A stretch of 34,073 bases of DNA from Burkholderiales bacterium (GTDB lineage: Bacteria; Pseudomonadota; Gammaproteobacteria; Burkholderiales; Burkholderiaceae_B): positions 1-34,073 of the forward strand of contig JAIXTE010000019.1 of NCBI GenBank assembly GCA_027484315.1, read 5' to 3'. The translations under genes were made by a program, and so were the position numbers. Below the pieces are notes generated by a model. The model was given only the letters and a program-made list of their open reading frames with translations. It ran no database searches and was not told the origin of the DNA. Positions within the stretch are counted from its first letter, which is position 1. Every line of letters begins with the position of its first letter. Below, in pieces: positions 7,669 through 15,146 of this stretch.

Positions 7669-7968
7669 ATGCCGCCAGCCGCACGAATTACAGACATGCA
7701 CCAATGCCCGATGGAAAGCCCCGGGGCGTTATCTGTTCCGCATGTAGGTGGCCCCATTGCTGGCCCTGGTGTGTCCACAGTGTTGGTTGGTGGTTTGCCA
7801 GCCGCGGTTGTAACAGACACCTGTATTTGTGTTGGTCCGCCCGATGCAATTCTGACTGGTTCAGCAACGGTACTGATTGCCGGAAAACCCGCCGCTCGCA
7901 TGGGCGACAAGACCGCTCATGGTGGAAGCATTGTGACGGGCTGTGCGACAGTTGTGATTGGTGGATAA
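7669..7968 (+). CDS. PAAR-domain spike protein
   Basis: A 100-residue stand-alone PAAR protein. It opens with the classic PPAARITDMHQCPM, then VPHVGGPI, and then repeated 'TVLVGGLPAAVVTDTCICVGPPDAI' and 'GSATVLIAGKPAARMGDKTAHGG' units that build the small zinc-bound cone sitting on VgrG in type VI secretion systems. The frame is open from 7648 (TTG) and 7651 (ATG), but the ATG at 7669 has GGAG at 7660-7663 and matches the family start. There is no fused toxin domain. No tss genes are in the window, so this is an orphan spike module. Two small genes of possible related function follow immediately. Confidence 0.9.
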   Translation: MPPAARITDMHQCPMESPGALSVPHVGGPIAGPGVSTVLVGGLPAAVVTDTCICVGPPDAILTGSATVLIAGKPAARMGDKTAHGGSIVTGCATVVIGG

Positions 7969-8008
7969 ACACTGCCAGTTTTTGGATGTATTGAATAAGT
8001 CGGAGAGT

Positions 8009-8266
8009 ATGAAAGTGCATGAGCAACAGGTTGAAATGCTGGAACAAAGAGTCAAAGACCTAGAGGGCATGATCGAGGAGTTGATGAAATTCATCGCTGT
8101 CGATGGAGACAATCTTTCAATTCGCGCCAAAGGCAATTTGTCAATTTCTGGGTTGAATGTCAGTGTTGCAGCCGATGCCTGCGCGAGTGTGAAGGGCGCT
8201 GCCTCGGCGGAATTGCTTGCAAGTGGACAAACCACGGTGAAGGGTGCCATGGTGTTGATCAATTAA
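8009..8266 (+). CDS. Short coiled-coil plus VgrG-needle-like protein
   Basis: An 85-residue protein encoded 40 bases after the PAAR gene. Residues 1-33 form a likely coiled coil (HEQQVEMLEQRVKDLEGMIE). The rest is a short repetitive beta stretch (LSIRAKGNLSISGLNVSVAA, then GAASAELLASGQTTVKGAMV) with the alternating pattern of the VgrG/gp5 C-terminal triple-stranded beta-needle. A trimer with a coiled-coil base and a beta-prism tip would match a PAAR base in geometry. I infer this from pattern only. The ATG at 8009 has GGAG very close upstream (3-base spacing). A GTG at 7958, overlapping the PAAR gene, is the alternative start and would add 17 residues. Confidence 0.65.
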   Translation: MKVHEQQVEMLEQRVKDLEGMIEELMKFIAVDGDNLSIRAKGNLSISGLNVSVAADACASVKGAASAELLASGQTTVKGAMVLIN

Positions 8267-8320
8267 ATTGTGCAATGATATCCAGAACAGACCCGTTTCG
8301 AGACAGACAGGCAAATCAAC

Positions 8321-8593
8321 ATGAAAATTACCCCCACACTAATTACCGCAGCCTTGGCTGGCGTGCTGTCAGGCATTGTGATGCCGATTTTATGGCCCAA
8401 GCTGATTGATGAAGGGGGCAGCCTGGTGATCGCATTCCTGATCTTCGTGGCTTTTCCGGCGCATGCGTTTGTCGTGGGCTTTGGTCGCCAGCCAACAGGC
8501 AAGCCGGGCACTGTTGACATGGACCTGCTGAAGCGGGTTGGTGCCTGGTTGGGCGCTGCAATGCTGGCCATGGTGATTGCGCAGGCGGTTTAA
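8321..8593 (+). CDS. Small inner-membrane protein
   Basis: A 90-residue hydrophobic protein, not recognised as a named family. Three likely membrane segments are seen: residues 6-25 (LITAALAGVLSGIVMPIL), 34-54 (LVIAFLIFVAFPAHAFVVGF) and 72-89 (GAWLGAAMLAMVIAQAV), joined by short loops. The Shine-Dalgarno signal before the ATG is weak. It follows the PAAR/needle pair in the same direction after 54 bases and precedes the GFA-family gene, so it could be the tail of the spike operon or an unrelated small gene. An immunity-like role is possible by position alone, and no toxin has been identified. Confidence 0.6.
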   Translation: MKITPTLITAALAGVLSGIVMPILWPKLIDEGGSLVIAFLIFVAFPAHAFVVGFGRQPTGKPGTVDMDLLKRVGAWLGAAMLAMVIAQAV

Positions 8594-8610
8594 ACAAGGA
8601 GGGGTGTGCT

Positions 8611-9009
8611 GTGAATTACAAAGGGCAATGCATGTGCGGTGAAATCCGCTACCAATTGACGGGCGAGCCCAAGGTGGTTGCCCTGTGCCATTGCATTGAC
8701 TGCCGTCGCAGTGCCGGTGCGCCAGCGGTGTCGTGGGCCATGTTTGAAGAACCCGCACTGACCGTGACGCAGGGCACGCCGAAAACCATCAATTCTTCCG
8801 GTGCGGCCATGCGCAGTTTTTGCGGCAATTGTGGCAGCGGGCTGTTTTACCGCAACGCGGAAAACCTGCCCGGCATCGTGGACATACAAACGGGCACGCT
8901 GGACGACCCCAATGCACTTGCACCCCGCGTGCAAATACAGGTGGCCGAACGCCTAGAATGGATGACCCACCTGGACAAGCTGCCGGAATTCGAGCGCTTC
9001 CCGGGCTGA
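8611..9009 (+). CDS. GFA-family (CENP-V/GFA) zinc protein
   Basis: A 132-residue protein of the glutathione-dependent formaldehyde-activating (GFA) / CENP-V fold. The zinc ligands of the family are visible: CMCGEIRY at the N-terminus (Cys7, Cys9), CHCIDCRRS (Cys26, Cys28, Cys31) and CGNCGSGLFY (Cys71, Cys74). The start is GTG at 8611, supported by AAGGAGG at 8596-8602 with ideal spacing. Most bacterial members have no proven activity, and the original formaldehyde-glutathione role applies only to Gfa itself. It lies 17 bases after the small membrane gene, so it is probably in the same transcript. The downstream leader is highly structured. Confidence 0.9.
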   Translation: MNYKGQCMCGEIRYQLTGEPKVVALCHCIDCRRSAGAPAVSWAMFEEPALTVTQGTPKTINSSGAAMRSFCGNCGSGLFYRNAENLPGIVDIQTGTLDDPNALAPRVQIQVAERLEWMTHLDKLPEFERFPG

Positions 9010-9068
9010 TTTCTTACGCCCGGACAACTTTTCTCGGTTTGTCCACAATCCCTCTTGCCTTTGCACAC

Positions 9069-9155
9069 ACCACCCTTTGTTTGCGGTGGTCCGCAAAACT
9101 AACTACATTTTTCTCCATAAAAATGCGCAGTGCCACCTCACGGTGGCGCATGCGC
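9069..9155 (+). promoter_or_regulatory. Structured leader with mutually exclusive hairpins
   Basis: Three strong inverted repeats compete here. They are ACCACC/GGTGGT (9069-9074 with 9085-9090), TTTGCGG-TGGT-CCGCAAA (9080-9097, perfect 7-base stem) and a long hairpin 9125-9155 built on GCCACC-TCAC-GGTGGC with extra flanking pairs. GGTGG of the first repeat could also pair with CCACC of the third. A T-run follows the second hairpin after about 10 bases. The arrangement resembles an attenuator or riboswitch-type leader for the PP-loop gene starting at 9186. Confidence 0.45.
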
Positions 9156-9185
9156 TACCTGTCATATTCCTGGAGAAAGCACCCC

Positions 9186-10373
9186 ATGCTCATTCAATTG
9201 GTGCCGATGGCACACGAAGTCACGGACATATTCCGCATACGGCGCTGTTTGCTCAGGCGCATTCACAACGGCGCGGTGGAAAGTGAAACCGAACTTTGGT
9301 TCAAGTTCGATCAATCGGTAAACCCGCCAGCGGACGACGATTGCGACTCCTACCTTCTGGCTGTGCTCATGGATGCGATGAAGGAAAACAGGCACATCGA
9401 GATCAAGGGCACTGTGTCAAAAACCTTGCTGGGCAATCTGGTGGAATACCAGTCGGCCTGGAACAAGTGGCTTCCCGATACTTACAGCCAGGTGGATGTG
9501 CTGGCAGACCAGGTGAGGGTGGACAGGCCACCGGTTTCTGGTGCTATTTGTGCGTTCTCGGGTGGGGTGGACGCCACGTTTTCCGTGTGGCGGCACGCGA
9601 AAAAACTGTGTGGCCACAGGTCGCAGACAATCAACGTGTGCGCCATTGTGCATGGCTTTGACATTCCGCTTGCAGACGACGTGGCTTTTAAAAACGCCAC
9701 GGCCCGGTCTAGAAACACCTTGAGCGATCTGGGTTTGAATATCATTCCGATTGCGACCAATTACCGGGAAATTTCGCGTGTGAATTGGGAACATGCTTTT
9801 TCCTGCGCCCTGGTTGCCGCCCTTGGCAACTTCAAGAACCACGCGGGTACTTGTGTGGTTGGCAGCAGTGAACCTTACGATTCATTGGTGATTCCCTGGG
9901 GCTCATCACCGATTACGGATCATCTTCTGGGTTCGGGCGAGTTCGGGGTAATGCACGATGGTGCAAGCCACAGCCGCACCGAGAAGGTCAAGGAAATCAA
10001 TCAATGGGAGATGGGCAAGAACAATTTGCGCGTGTGCTGGCAGGGCGATCTGAAGGACCGAAATTGCGGGGTTTGCGAAAAGTGCATTCGGACCAAGCTC
10101 AACTTTTTGGCTGTGAACGCACCTGTGCCCGCAGCGTTTCCTGATTCAGACATCCTGGTTGACCTGAAGCAGATTCAATTGCGCAATGACGCGGTTCGCG
10201 CTGAATGGCGGCAGTTGCATGAAATCGCAGTGAGCAACAAGGTGAATGCGCCTTGGGTGCGCCAGGTGCCCGTGGTGATCAACAGGAAGCCACTGGTTGA
10301 ACGAGTGTTGCCGAAAGGCAGTGTTCGACGAAAACTGGTGAGAAGTGTTGTGGGTAACTTGCGAGGGAACTGA
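9186..10373 (+). CDS. PP-loop ATPase superfamily protein (QueC-like)
   Basis: A 395-residue protein with an N-type ATP pyrophosphatase core. The PP-loop SGGVDA lies at 125-130 (usually SGGxDS), preceded by a strand (GAICAF). A C-terminal cysteine cluster CGVCEKC (Cys294, Cys297, Cys300) recalls the zinc site of QueC-type 7-cyano-7-deazaguanine synthases. It is much longer than QueC (about 220-230 aa) and has an extra N-terminal domain of about 115 residues. The reaction is therefore not assigned, but adenylation of a carboxylate or amide-type substrate is likely. The frame is open far upstream into the GFA gene, but the ATG at 9186 has TGGAGAAAG at 9171-9179 and is preferred. Confidence 0.75.
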   Translation: MLIQLVPMAHEVTDIFRIRRCLLRRIHNGAVESETELWFKFDQSVNPPADDDCDSYLLAVLMDAMKENRHIEIKGTVSKTLLGNLVEYQSAWNKWLPDTYSQVDVLADQVRVDRPPVSGAICAFSGGVDATFSVWRHAKKLCGHRSQTINVCAIVHGFDIPLADDVAFKNATARSRNTLSDLGLNIIPIATNYREISRVNWEHAFSCALVAALGNFKNHAGTCVVGSSEPYDSLVIPWGSSPITDHLLGSGEFGVMHDGASHSRTEKVKEINQWEMGKNNLRVCWQGDLKDRNCGVCEKCIRTKLNFLAVNAPVPAAFPDSDILVDLKQIQLRNDAVRAEWRQLHEIAVSNKVNAPWVRQVPVVINRKPLVERVLPKGSVRRKLVRSVVGNLRGN

Positions 10374-10442
10374 CAGGGAAATCGACCGTGAGGCTGCCAA
10401 GCTGAATGATTGCCTGGTTTGCAGCTTGGTTTGCAAATTCAG

Positions 10443-10465
10443 GCAGACCGCCATGGGCGGCCTGC
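10443..10465. terminator. Hairpin between convergent genes
   Basis: GCAG-A-CCGCC-atg-GGCGG-C-CTGC forms a stem of nine paired bases with one A/C mismatch on the plus strand (a G/U wobble on the minus strand). It lies between the convergent PP-loop and HU genes. A short TTTT follows on the plus strand about 8 bases later. It may act as a weak bidirectional terminator. Confidence 0.4.
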
Positions 10466-10522
10466 TGAACCTGTTTTGACACAATGCCTTGCGAGGTTTT
10501 TAACCTGGCAAGTATTGGGAAA

Positions 10523-10819
10523 TTACTTCTTTTTCTTGGCTTTCTTGGCGTTTACTGCGTCTTTCAGTGCCTTGCCTGGTGTGAACTTGGCTGTGCGTGC
10601 AGCAGCAATGCTGATTTCTTCACCAGTGCGTGGGTTGCGACCAGTGCGTGCAGCGCGCTCACCGGAGCTGAAAGAACCAAAACCAACCAAAACAACGGAA
10701 TCACCATCAACGATGGCTTTTGTCACTGTTTCAGTGAAAGCGTCGACCAACTTGCCTGCAACGGCTTTGGATACATCGGCTTTTGCGGCTAGCGCGTCAA
10801 TCAATTCAGACTTATTCAT
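10523..10819 (-). CDS. hupB: HU-family nucleoid protein
   Basis: A 98-residue HU-family histone-like protein that bends and compacts DNA as a dimer. The family core is complete: [18 protein letters not shown], then [10 protein letters not shown] and the DNA-binding arm [15 protein letters not shown], which contains the intercalating proline. It ends in [14 protein letters not shown] plus a lysine-rich tail (AKKAKKKK). The frame is open 11 codons upstream, but the ATG at 10819 has AAGGGAAA upstream on its strand and gives the standard N-terminus. This form is typical of Burkholderiales. It has its own promoter region to the right (10820-11127). An IHF subunit is less likely given the sequence. 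Confidence 0.95.
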   Translation of the reverse strand: MNKSELIDALAAKADVSKAVAGKLVDAFTETVTKAIVDGDSVVLVGFGSFSSGERAARTGRNPRTGEEISIAAARTAKFTPGKALKDAVNAKKAKKKK

Positions 10820-11127
10820 GGATTTCCCTTCTTTTTGTTTTAACACGATCAAAACAACAATTAACGGCTTACGTTACCACTACAAAGCCGCTTGTGTACA
10901 AGGTTCTGACAATTTTTTGAGCTGTTTTAGGTGCCTTGGCGACAAATTTTGCATTTCGTCTGAAAAATTACCCAAAAACAGCTCAATTGGCTGGAGAACG
11001 GCTTTGCAACACGCGCAACTGTAACCTGCGCTGAAGATGTGCGTTATTCCTGCGAGAGGTGTTTCTTTAATCGCGTTGCCCATCTGAAAGCTGTGCGGCA
11101 AACGCTGGAAGTACAAGGATATTTCGT
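10820..11127. promoter_or_regulatory. 308-base divergent intergenic region with long inverted repeat
   Basis: No convincing gene is seen here. It must hold the HU promoter (minus strand) and that of the small membrane gene (plus strand). A perfect 12-base inverted repeat, TTGAGCTGTTTT (10917-10928) and AAAACAGCTCAA (10975-10986), encloses 46 bases. A short minus-strand frame crossing it has no recognisable features. Confidence 0.4.
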
Positions 11128-11442
11128 TTGATTAAACCAAGATTTTTCGTCGTGTGGCCGTTGTTCATGTTGATTCACGCGGCGGTGGCCATCATCCCGT
11201 TTTATGCGCATGAATCCATGTGGACAGCCTTGCTGGCGTACTACTCGTATTTTGGTCTGGCTGTGCAGTTGTATGGGTGGGGTTTGCCGGTGATTGGCCA
11301 GTTTCACGAGGGCATGCTGATTGCGCCAGTAACGCCATTGGGCCAGTGTCTGATTGTCCTGTTCTGGATGTTTGCCCACGCAGGGCTGGCTGCCCTTGTC
11401 AGCAGTTTTCGTCTGCTTGGGCGTCGTCTTCTGCCGGCTTGA
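11128..11442 (+). CDS. Small inner-membrane protein
   Basis: A 104-residue protein, not recognised. Three hydrophobic segments are seen at about residues 7-26 (VVWPLFMLIHAAVAIIPFY), 33-55 (ALLAYYSYFGLAVQLYGWGL) and 72-93 (LGQCLIVLFWMFAHAGLAALV). The start is TTG at 11128, with AAGGA at 11115-11119 at correct spacing. A later ATG at 11167 would remove part of the first helix. The 3' end overlaps the convergent SRAP gene by 44 bases, so transcripts from the two would be complementary at their ends. The function is unknown. Confidence 0.6.
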   Translation: MIKPRFFVVWPLFMLIHAAVAIIPFYAHESMWTALLAYYSYFGLAVQLYGWGLPVIGQFHEGMLIAPVTPLGQCLIVLFWMFAHAGLAALVSSFRLLGRRLLPA

Positions 11443-12121
11443 TCAGTTCTTCACTGTCCAGGCGGTTTTTCCCCACCCCGCTGACCTGAAAACCCACGGG
11501 GTGAAATTCCACCCCGCTGCTGCTCACGATGTAATTTCGCAGCGCTGACACATCCTGGTTCTTTGGGTTCAGCCAGTCTGCCCAGTCTGTTCTCGGGATC
11601 ATCACGGGCATGCGGTCGTGCACCGGTTGCAAAGCATTGCACGGACTTGTAGTGATGATGGCCGTACTCATGAGCAATTCGCCGGTGCCCGGGTCAACCC
11701 AGTGGTCGCACACGCCCGCCATGGCAAAGTAGGGCGCTTGGTCAGGGTGGATGTAAAAGGGTTGCTTTCGGGCTTTGCTGCCTGGCGGTGGTGTTTGCCA
11801 TTCGTAGTAGCCACTGGCGGGGATCAGGCAGCGGAATTTTTTGAAGCCGGTTCGGAATGAGGGCTTCTCGTGCACGGTTTCTCCGCGTGCATTGTTCAGC
11901 TTCGCGCTGGCTGTTTTGTCGATGGCCCAGTGGGGCACCAGGCCCCACACGTGGTTGAGAATGACCCGCTCGCCTTCGCGGTTGACTCGAACCACGGGCA
12001 CGTGGCGCGTGGGGGCAATGTTGTAGCTGTTTGCAAAGGCAGATTCATCTTCGGTGTAGCGTGCGTCAAAATATTCAGTCAGCCGGCCAACCGGGCCTTC
12101 AAGAACATATCTGCCGCACAT
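11399..12121 (-). CDS. yedK: SRAP-domain protein (HMCES/YedK family)
   Basis: A 240-residue SOS-response-associated peptidase (SRAP) family protein. Members sense abasic sites in single-stranded DNA and form a thiazolidine crosslink through the N-terminal Cys after removal of Met1. The key residues are visible: Cys2 in MCGRY, the Asn in LNNARGET (76-81), Glu107 in ASGYYEW and His168 in PVHDRMP. The length is typical. It probably protects abasic sites during replication. Together with the AlkC-like protein it is one of two base-damage proteins in the window, but they are not linked. The C-terminal tail is acidic (EDDAQADENC) and its coding end overlaps the membrane-protein gene. Confidence 0.93.
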   Translation of the reverse strand: MCGRYVLEGPVGRLTEYFDARYTEDESAFANSYNIAPTRHVPVVRVNREGERVILNHVWGLVPHWAIDKTASAKLNNARGETVHEKPSFRTGFKKFRCLIPASGYYEWQTPPPGSKARKQPFYIHPDQAPYFAMAGVCDHWVDPGTGELLMSTAIITTSPCNALQPVHDRMPVMIPRTDWADWLNPKNQDVSALRNYIVSSSGVEFHPVGFQVSGVGKNRLDSEELIKPAEDDAQADENC

Positions 12122-12155
12122 CCAAATCCCCGATATTGAATCACGCCCCTTTTTA

Positions 12156-12713
12156 TCAGTTGCCGTAGGTTTTTACTACGTTTTTCATATATTGGTCGAC
12201 ATTGCTTTCAAAGATCTTGCGGGTGACTGAACCAGCGCCCATGGTGTAAACAGCGGGCACCTGGATTTTGTTCAGGCTGCCCTTCATGGTCAGGTTCATC
12301 TGTATGTCACCGTTGCTGCCGAGCGAATAAACGACTTTGCCGGTGAGGTCGGCGTTGCCGGTGCCGGGAATGTTGGTCCATGTTGACACCAGGGTGTTGT
12401 CTTGCATGTCGTGTCGATACGCTGCCGTGTATTCCGCCACGTGGGTCACGCCTAGCTTGCCCATGGGCTTCATGCGGTAAAACCAGGTGTCAGGCTGACC
12501 ATGCGGTTTCAGCTGTTCTACGTTGGGCATCAACTTGAGCAGGGGCTCTTTGGCCAGGAAGTCTGCTTTGAGCCTGTTGAAGTCGCCTTTGAATGTGACT
12601 GTTTTCTGAATGTCGATTGGGGCTTGTACTTCCGCAGCCCACGCAATGTGATGGGAAAAGGCAAACAGCAGGGCGGGGAAAAGAAAGGTTCGAATTGAAT
12701 TGTTTTTGGTCAT
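12156..12713 (-). CDS. Secreted protein, possibly SRPBCC-like
   Basis: A 185-residue exported protein. A signal peptide is clear: MTKNNSIRTFLFPALLFAFSHHIAWA, with probable cleavage before AEV. The mature part of about 158 residues alternates helices and strands ('VTFKGDFNRLKADFL', 'WFYRMKPMGKLGVTHVAEYTAAY') and ends in a long helix (ARKIFESNVDQYMKNVV-like). The layout suggests a START/SRPBCC-type ligand-binding fold, as in DUF1997-like families, but I cannot confirm this. No cysteine or lipobox is seen, so it should be soluble in the periplasm. It is transcribed divergently from the aldehyde dehydrogenase and follows the SRAP gene's start by 34 bases on the same strand. Confidence 0.6.
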   Translation of the reverse strand: MTKNNSIRTFLFPALLFAFSHHIAWAAEVQAPIDIQKTVTFKGDFNRLKADFLAKEPLLKLMPNVEQLKPHGQPDTWFYRMKPMGKLGVTHVAEYTAAYRHDMQDNTLVSTWTNIPGTGNADLTGKVVYSLGSNGDIQMNLTMKGSLNKIQVPAVYTMGAGSVTRKIFESNVDQYMKNVVKTYGN

Positions 12714-12877
12714 GATGGGGTACCTGATTATAATTGTGTCTTTTTTATTCGGTTTGTATTTAACACTATCACAGCCAATCTTTTTAGAGCTGATTTCCTA
12801 TGCAATGGTTTGACGACAAGCGTCTTCATACGTAAATTGGCGCATGTTTACAAGTGATTACAAACAGGGACAAGCAC

Positions 12878-14464
12878 ATGAATCTGTCAGACACGCGCGC
12901 CATGGCGCAGGCCGTTGGTATCAACCCCGCTACCGGTGATGTATTGGGCGAATGCCCGCACACGCCAGCGCAGGCCATTCCGGAAATTTTCAAGAAAGCC
13001 CGCGAGGCACAAGCCGTTTGGGCCCGGAAGTCGTTCAAGCAGCGTGCGAAACACTTGCGCCTGATGCGCGAGTACATCATCGAGAATGCAGATGACCTGG
13101 CCAAGACCGTGGCCACCAGCAATGGAAAAACCTGGTTTGATGCCATGGTGACCGAAGTGCTGCCCTGTACGCTGGCGTGCAACTGGTACGGCAAGAATGC
13201 GGCCCGGGTTCTGAAAAGCGAGAAACGGGAAATGTCCAGCATCCTCTGGATTGGCAAGCGTTCCGAAGTGGTTCACGAGCCCCTGGGCGTGGTGGGCATT
13301 ATCAGCCCCTGGAATTACCCGCTGTCCATTCCCTTTGGTGAAATTGTGATGGGCCTGATGGCGGGCAACGCGATTGTGCTGAAGGTGGCTGCCGTGACCC
13401 CGCTGGTGGGCGTGGCGATTGAAAAAATCGTTGAAGCCGGGCAATTGCCTGATGGCCTGTTTCACCATGTTGTGGGCGCAGGCGCCGAGGTGTCTTCCGC
13501 CTTTTTTGAAAACGGCGTGGACAAGCTGTTTTTCACGGGTTCGGTGCCGGCTGGCAAAGACCTGATGGCGCAGGCTGCCAAAACCCTTACCCCATTGTCG
13601 CTGGAATTGGGTGGCAAAGACCCGATGATCGTGCTGGAAGACGCTGACCTTGAGCGCGCAGCCAATGGTGCGGCGTGGGCGGGTTATCAGAACTCGGGCC
13701 AATCGTGTGGCGGGGTTGAACGCATTTACGTGCATGAGTCGGTCTATGACCGCTTTGTAGACTTGCTGGCTGCCCGCACACTTTCATTGCGCCAGGGTGT
13801 TCCCAACGCGGAATGCACAGTGGATGTCGGTGCGATGACAACCGCCAAACAACGCCGCGTGGTGGAAAAGCAGGTCGACGAGGCCGTGGCGCAAGGTGCA
13901 AGAATTGTGGCCCAGGCGCAATTGGCAGACAACCTGCAGGGCGAGTTTTATCCAGCCACCGTGATGACGCACGTGCACCACGACATGGCCTTGATGCGGG
14001 AAGAAACATTTGGCCCGGTTTTGCCCGTGATGCCATTCAAAACCGAAGAAGAAGCGGTGCGTTTGGCCAACGATTGCACCATGGCCCTGAGTGCGTCGAT
14101 CTGGAGCCGCAATACAAGCCGCGCCAAGACGTTGGCCAGCAAGGTGCGTGGCGGTGTGGTGGCAATTAACGACCATCTGTACACGCATGGCATGTCGGAT
14201 CTGCCTTGGGGTGGCCCTGGCGAGTCGGGCATTGGTCGTACCCATGGCCCGGAAGGCCTGAAGGAAATGACCAAGCCCAAGGCGATCAACTGGGATTACC
14301 TGCGCGCGAGAAACAACCTGTGGTGGTATCCGCAAGACCGCGAGGCTTACATGGTAATCAAGCACGCCTTGCGACTGGGTTCACCACGCAATGTGTTTGA
14401 ATTCCTGTGGGCCAGCCTGAAGGTGATGCCGACCATGATCAAGCGCATGTATTTTCAGAAATAA
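12878..14464 (+). CDS. NAD(P)-dependent aldehyde dehydrogenase
   Basis: A 528-residue aldehyde dehydrogenase oxidising an aldehyde to an acid in the cytosol. The catalytic Cys277 (NSGQSCGG) and general-base Glu243 (LELGGKDP) have the normal 34-residue spacing. The cofactor-binding segment PLGVVGIISPWNYP and the FTGSVPAG loop are intact. The C-terminal extension (about 490-528, NVFEFLWASLKVMP, then TMIKRMYFQK) is hydrophobic/basic and could associate with membrane, as in long-chain aldehyde dehydrogenases. The frame is open to a GTG at 12854, but the ATG at 12878 with AGGGA upstream is preferred. It is convergent with a TetR gene whose operator is remote, so it is not clearly its target. Confidence 0.9.
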   Translation: MNLSDTRAMAQAVGINPATGDVLGECPHTPAQAIPEIFKKAREAQAVWARKSFKQRAKHLRLMREYIIENADDLAKTVATSNGKTWFDAMVTEVLPCTLACNWYGKNAARVLKSEKREMSSILWIGKRSEVVHEPLGVVGIISPWNYPLSIPFGEIVMGLMAGNAIVLKVAAVTPLVGVAIEKIVEAGQLPDGLFHHVVGAGAEVSSAFFENGVDKLFFTGSVPAGKDLMAQAAKTLTPLSLELGGKDPMIVLEDADLERAANGAAWAGYQNSGQSCGGVERIYVHESVYDRFVDLLAARTLSLRQGVPNAECTVDVGAMTTAKQRRVVEKQVDEAVAQGARIVAQAQLADNLQGEFYPATVMTHVHHDMALMREETFGPVLPVMPFKTEEEAVRLANDCTMALSASIWSRNTSRAKTLASKVRGGVVAINDHLYTHGMSDLPWGGPGESGIGRTHGPEGLKEMTKPKAINWDYLRARNNLWWYPQDREAYMVIKHALRLGSPRNVFEFLWASLKVMPTMIKRMYFQK

Positions 14465-14485
14465 AATGGCTGACTGACAAACGGC

Positions 14486-15139
14486 CTACTGAAGGTTCAG
14501 GCGCATTCCCAGACCTTCCAGTATCAAGAGGTTCGCTTCCACCAGGTCTTCGACCGGGGTTGCGAACCCGGACACGATCCAGGCCATGGTCGATTGATTG
14601 ATGGCACCCACCATGCCGGTGGTCAGCAATTGTTCCTGCGTGGCCGACAAGGCCAGTTTGGGATAAAGCCCCTTGATCATCAGCAGCAGCAATTGCCCGA
14701 ATTCACTTACAGTGTTCAGGTAGAGCTGGTTGACACGGTCGCTCACACCCAGCACTTCAAACCACACAGTCTTGGCCACGATCGGGTCGCGTGCACCTTC
14801 AAAAAAAGCGTGCAAGGCGGGCCGGGCCAGTTCGGCGATCGGGGTGCCAGGCTCCATGTTGCGGATCTGGCCGAACACGGTAGCAATCAGGCGTTGAATT
14901 TCCCGTTCATACACCGCCACCAGCACTTCTTCAACGGATGCAAATGATTCGTAAAAATAACGGTCGGTCAGCTTGGCCTGGCGGCACAGGCCGCGTACCG
15001 AGGTGCCCTTGAAGCCCGCTGTGCCAAATAGAAACAGGCCAGCATCCAGGAATTGCTCACGGCGCCGCTGAACACGGTCCTCGGTGCTTTCCCCGCCGTA
15101 CAGCCGGCTGCCAGCGTCTGGTTTGGAAATTTTTTTCAT
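14486..15139 (-). CDS. TetR-family transcriptional regulator
   Basis: A 217-residue TetR repressor. The DNA-binding domain is N-terminal (about 25-72): RREQFLDAGLFLFGTAGFKG, then TSVRGLCRQAKLTDRYFYES, in which the recognition helix is followed by the typical 'yFyesF.s.eevl' pattern. The C-terminal helical domain (about 80-217) would bind an unknown effector. The gene diverges from the TonB-dependent receptor gene. Immediately upstream of its start codon lies an 18-base palindrome between plausible -35 and -10 elements, implying autoregulation and possibly control of the receptor. The Shine-Dalgarno site is weak, and a leaderless transcript is possible if the predicted promoter is right. Confidence 0.9.
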   Translation of the reverse strand: MKKISKPDAGSRLYGGESTEDRVQRRREQFLDAGLFLFGTAGFKGTSVRGLCRQAKLTDRYFYESFASVEEVLVAVYEREIQRLIATVFGQIRNMEPGTPIAELARPALHAFFEGARDPIVAKTVWFEVLGVSDRVNQLYLNTVSEFGQLLLLMIKGLYPKLALSATQEQLLTTGMVGAINQSTMAWIVSGFATPVEDLVEANLLILEGLGMRLNLQ

Positions 15140-15146
15140 GACTTCG

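Noticed and set aside
9069..9107. A preQ1-I riboswitch before the QueC-like gene
   Set aside because: A hairpin followed by an A-rich tail with CTAA is suggestive, but the loop does not match the conserved preQ1-I loop. I kept it only as an unspecified structured leader.
8820..9185. Open frame extending the PP-loop protein by 122 codons into the GFA gene
   Set aside because: It overlaps the well-supported GFA gene in another frame and has an Arg/Pro-rich, non-family-like composition. The ATG at 9186 has a good Shine-Dalgarno site.
10880..11116. Small minus-strand frame of 78 codons upstream of HU
   Set aside because: It has no ribosome site, no family resemblance and an odd composition. It spans the inverted repeat and is more likely non-coding.
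12887..13735. 282-codon minus-strand frame within the aldehyde dehydrogenase gene
   Set aside because: The composition is His/Gln/Arg-rich with no domain. The plus strand encodes a complete aldehyde dehydrogenase with both catalytic residues.
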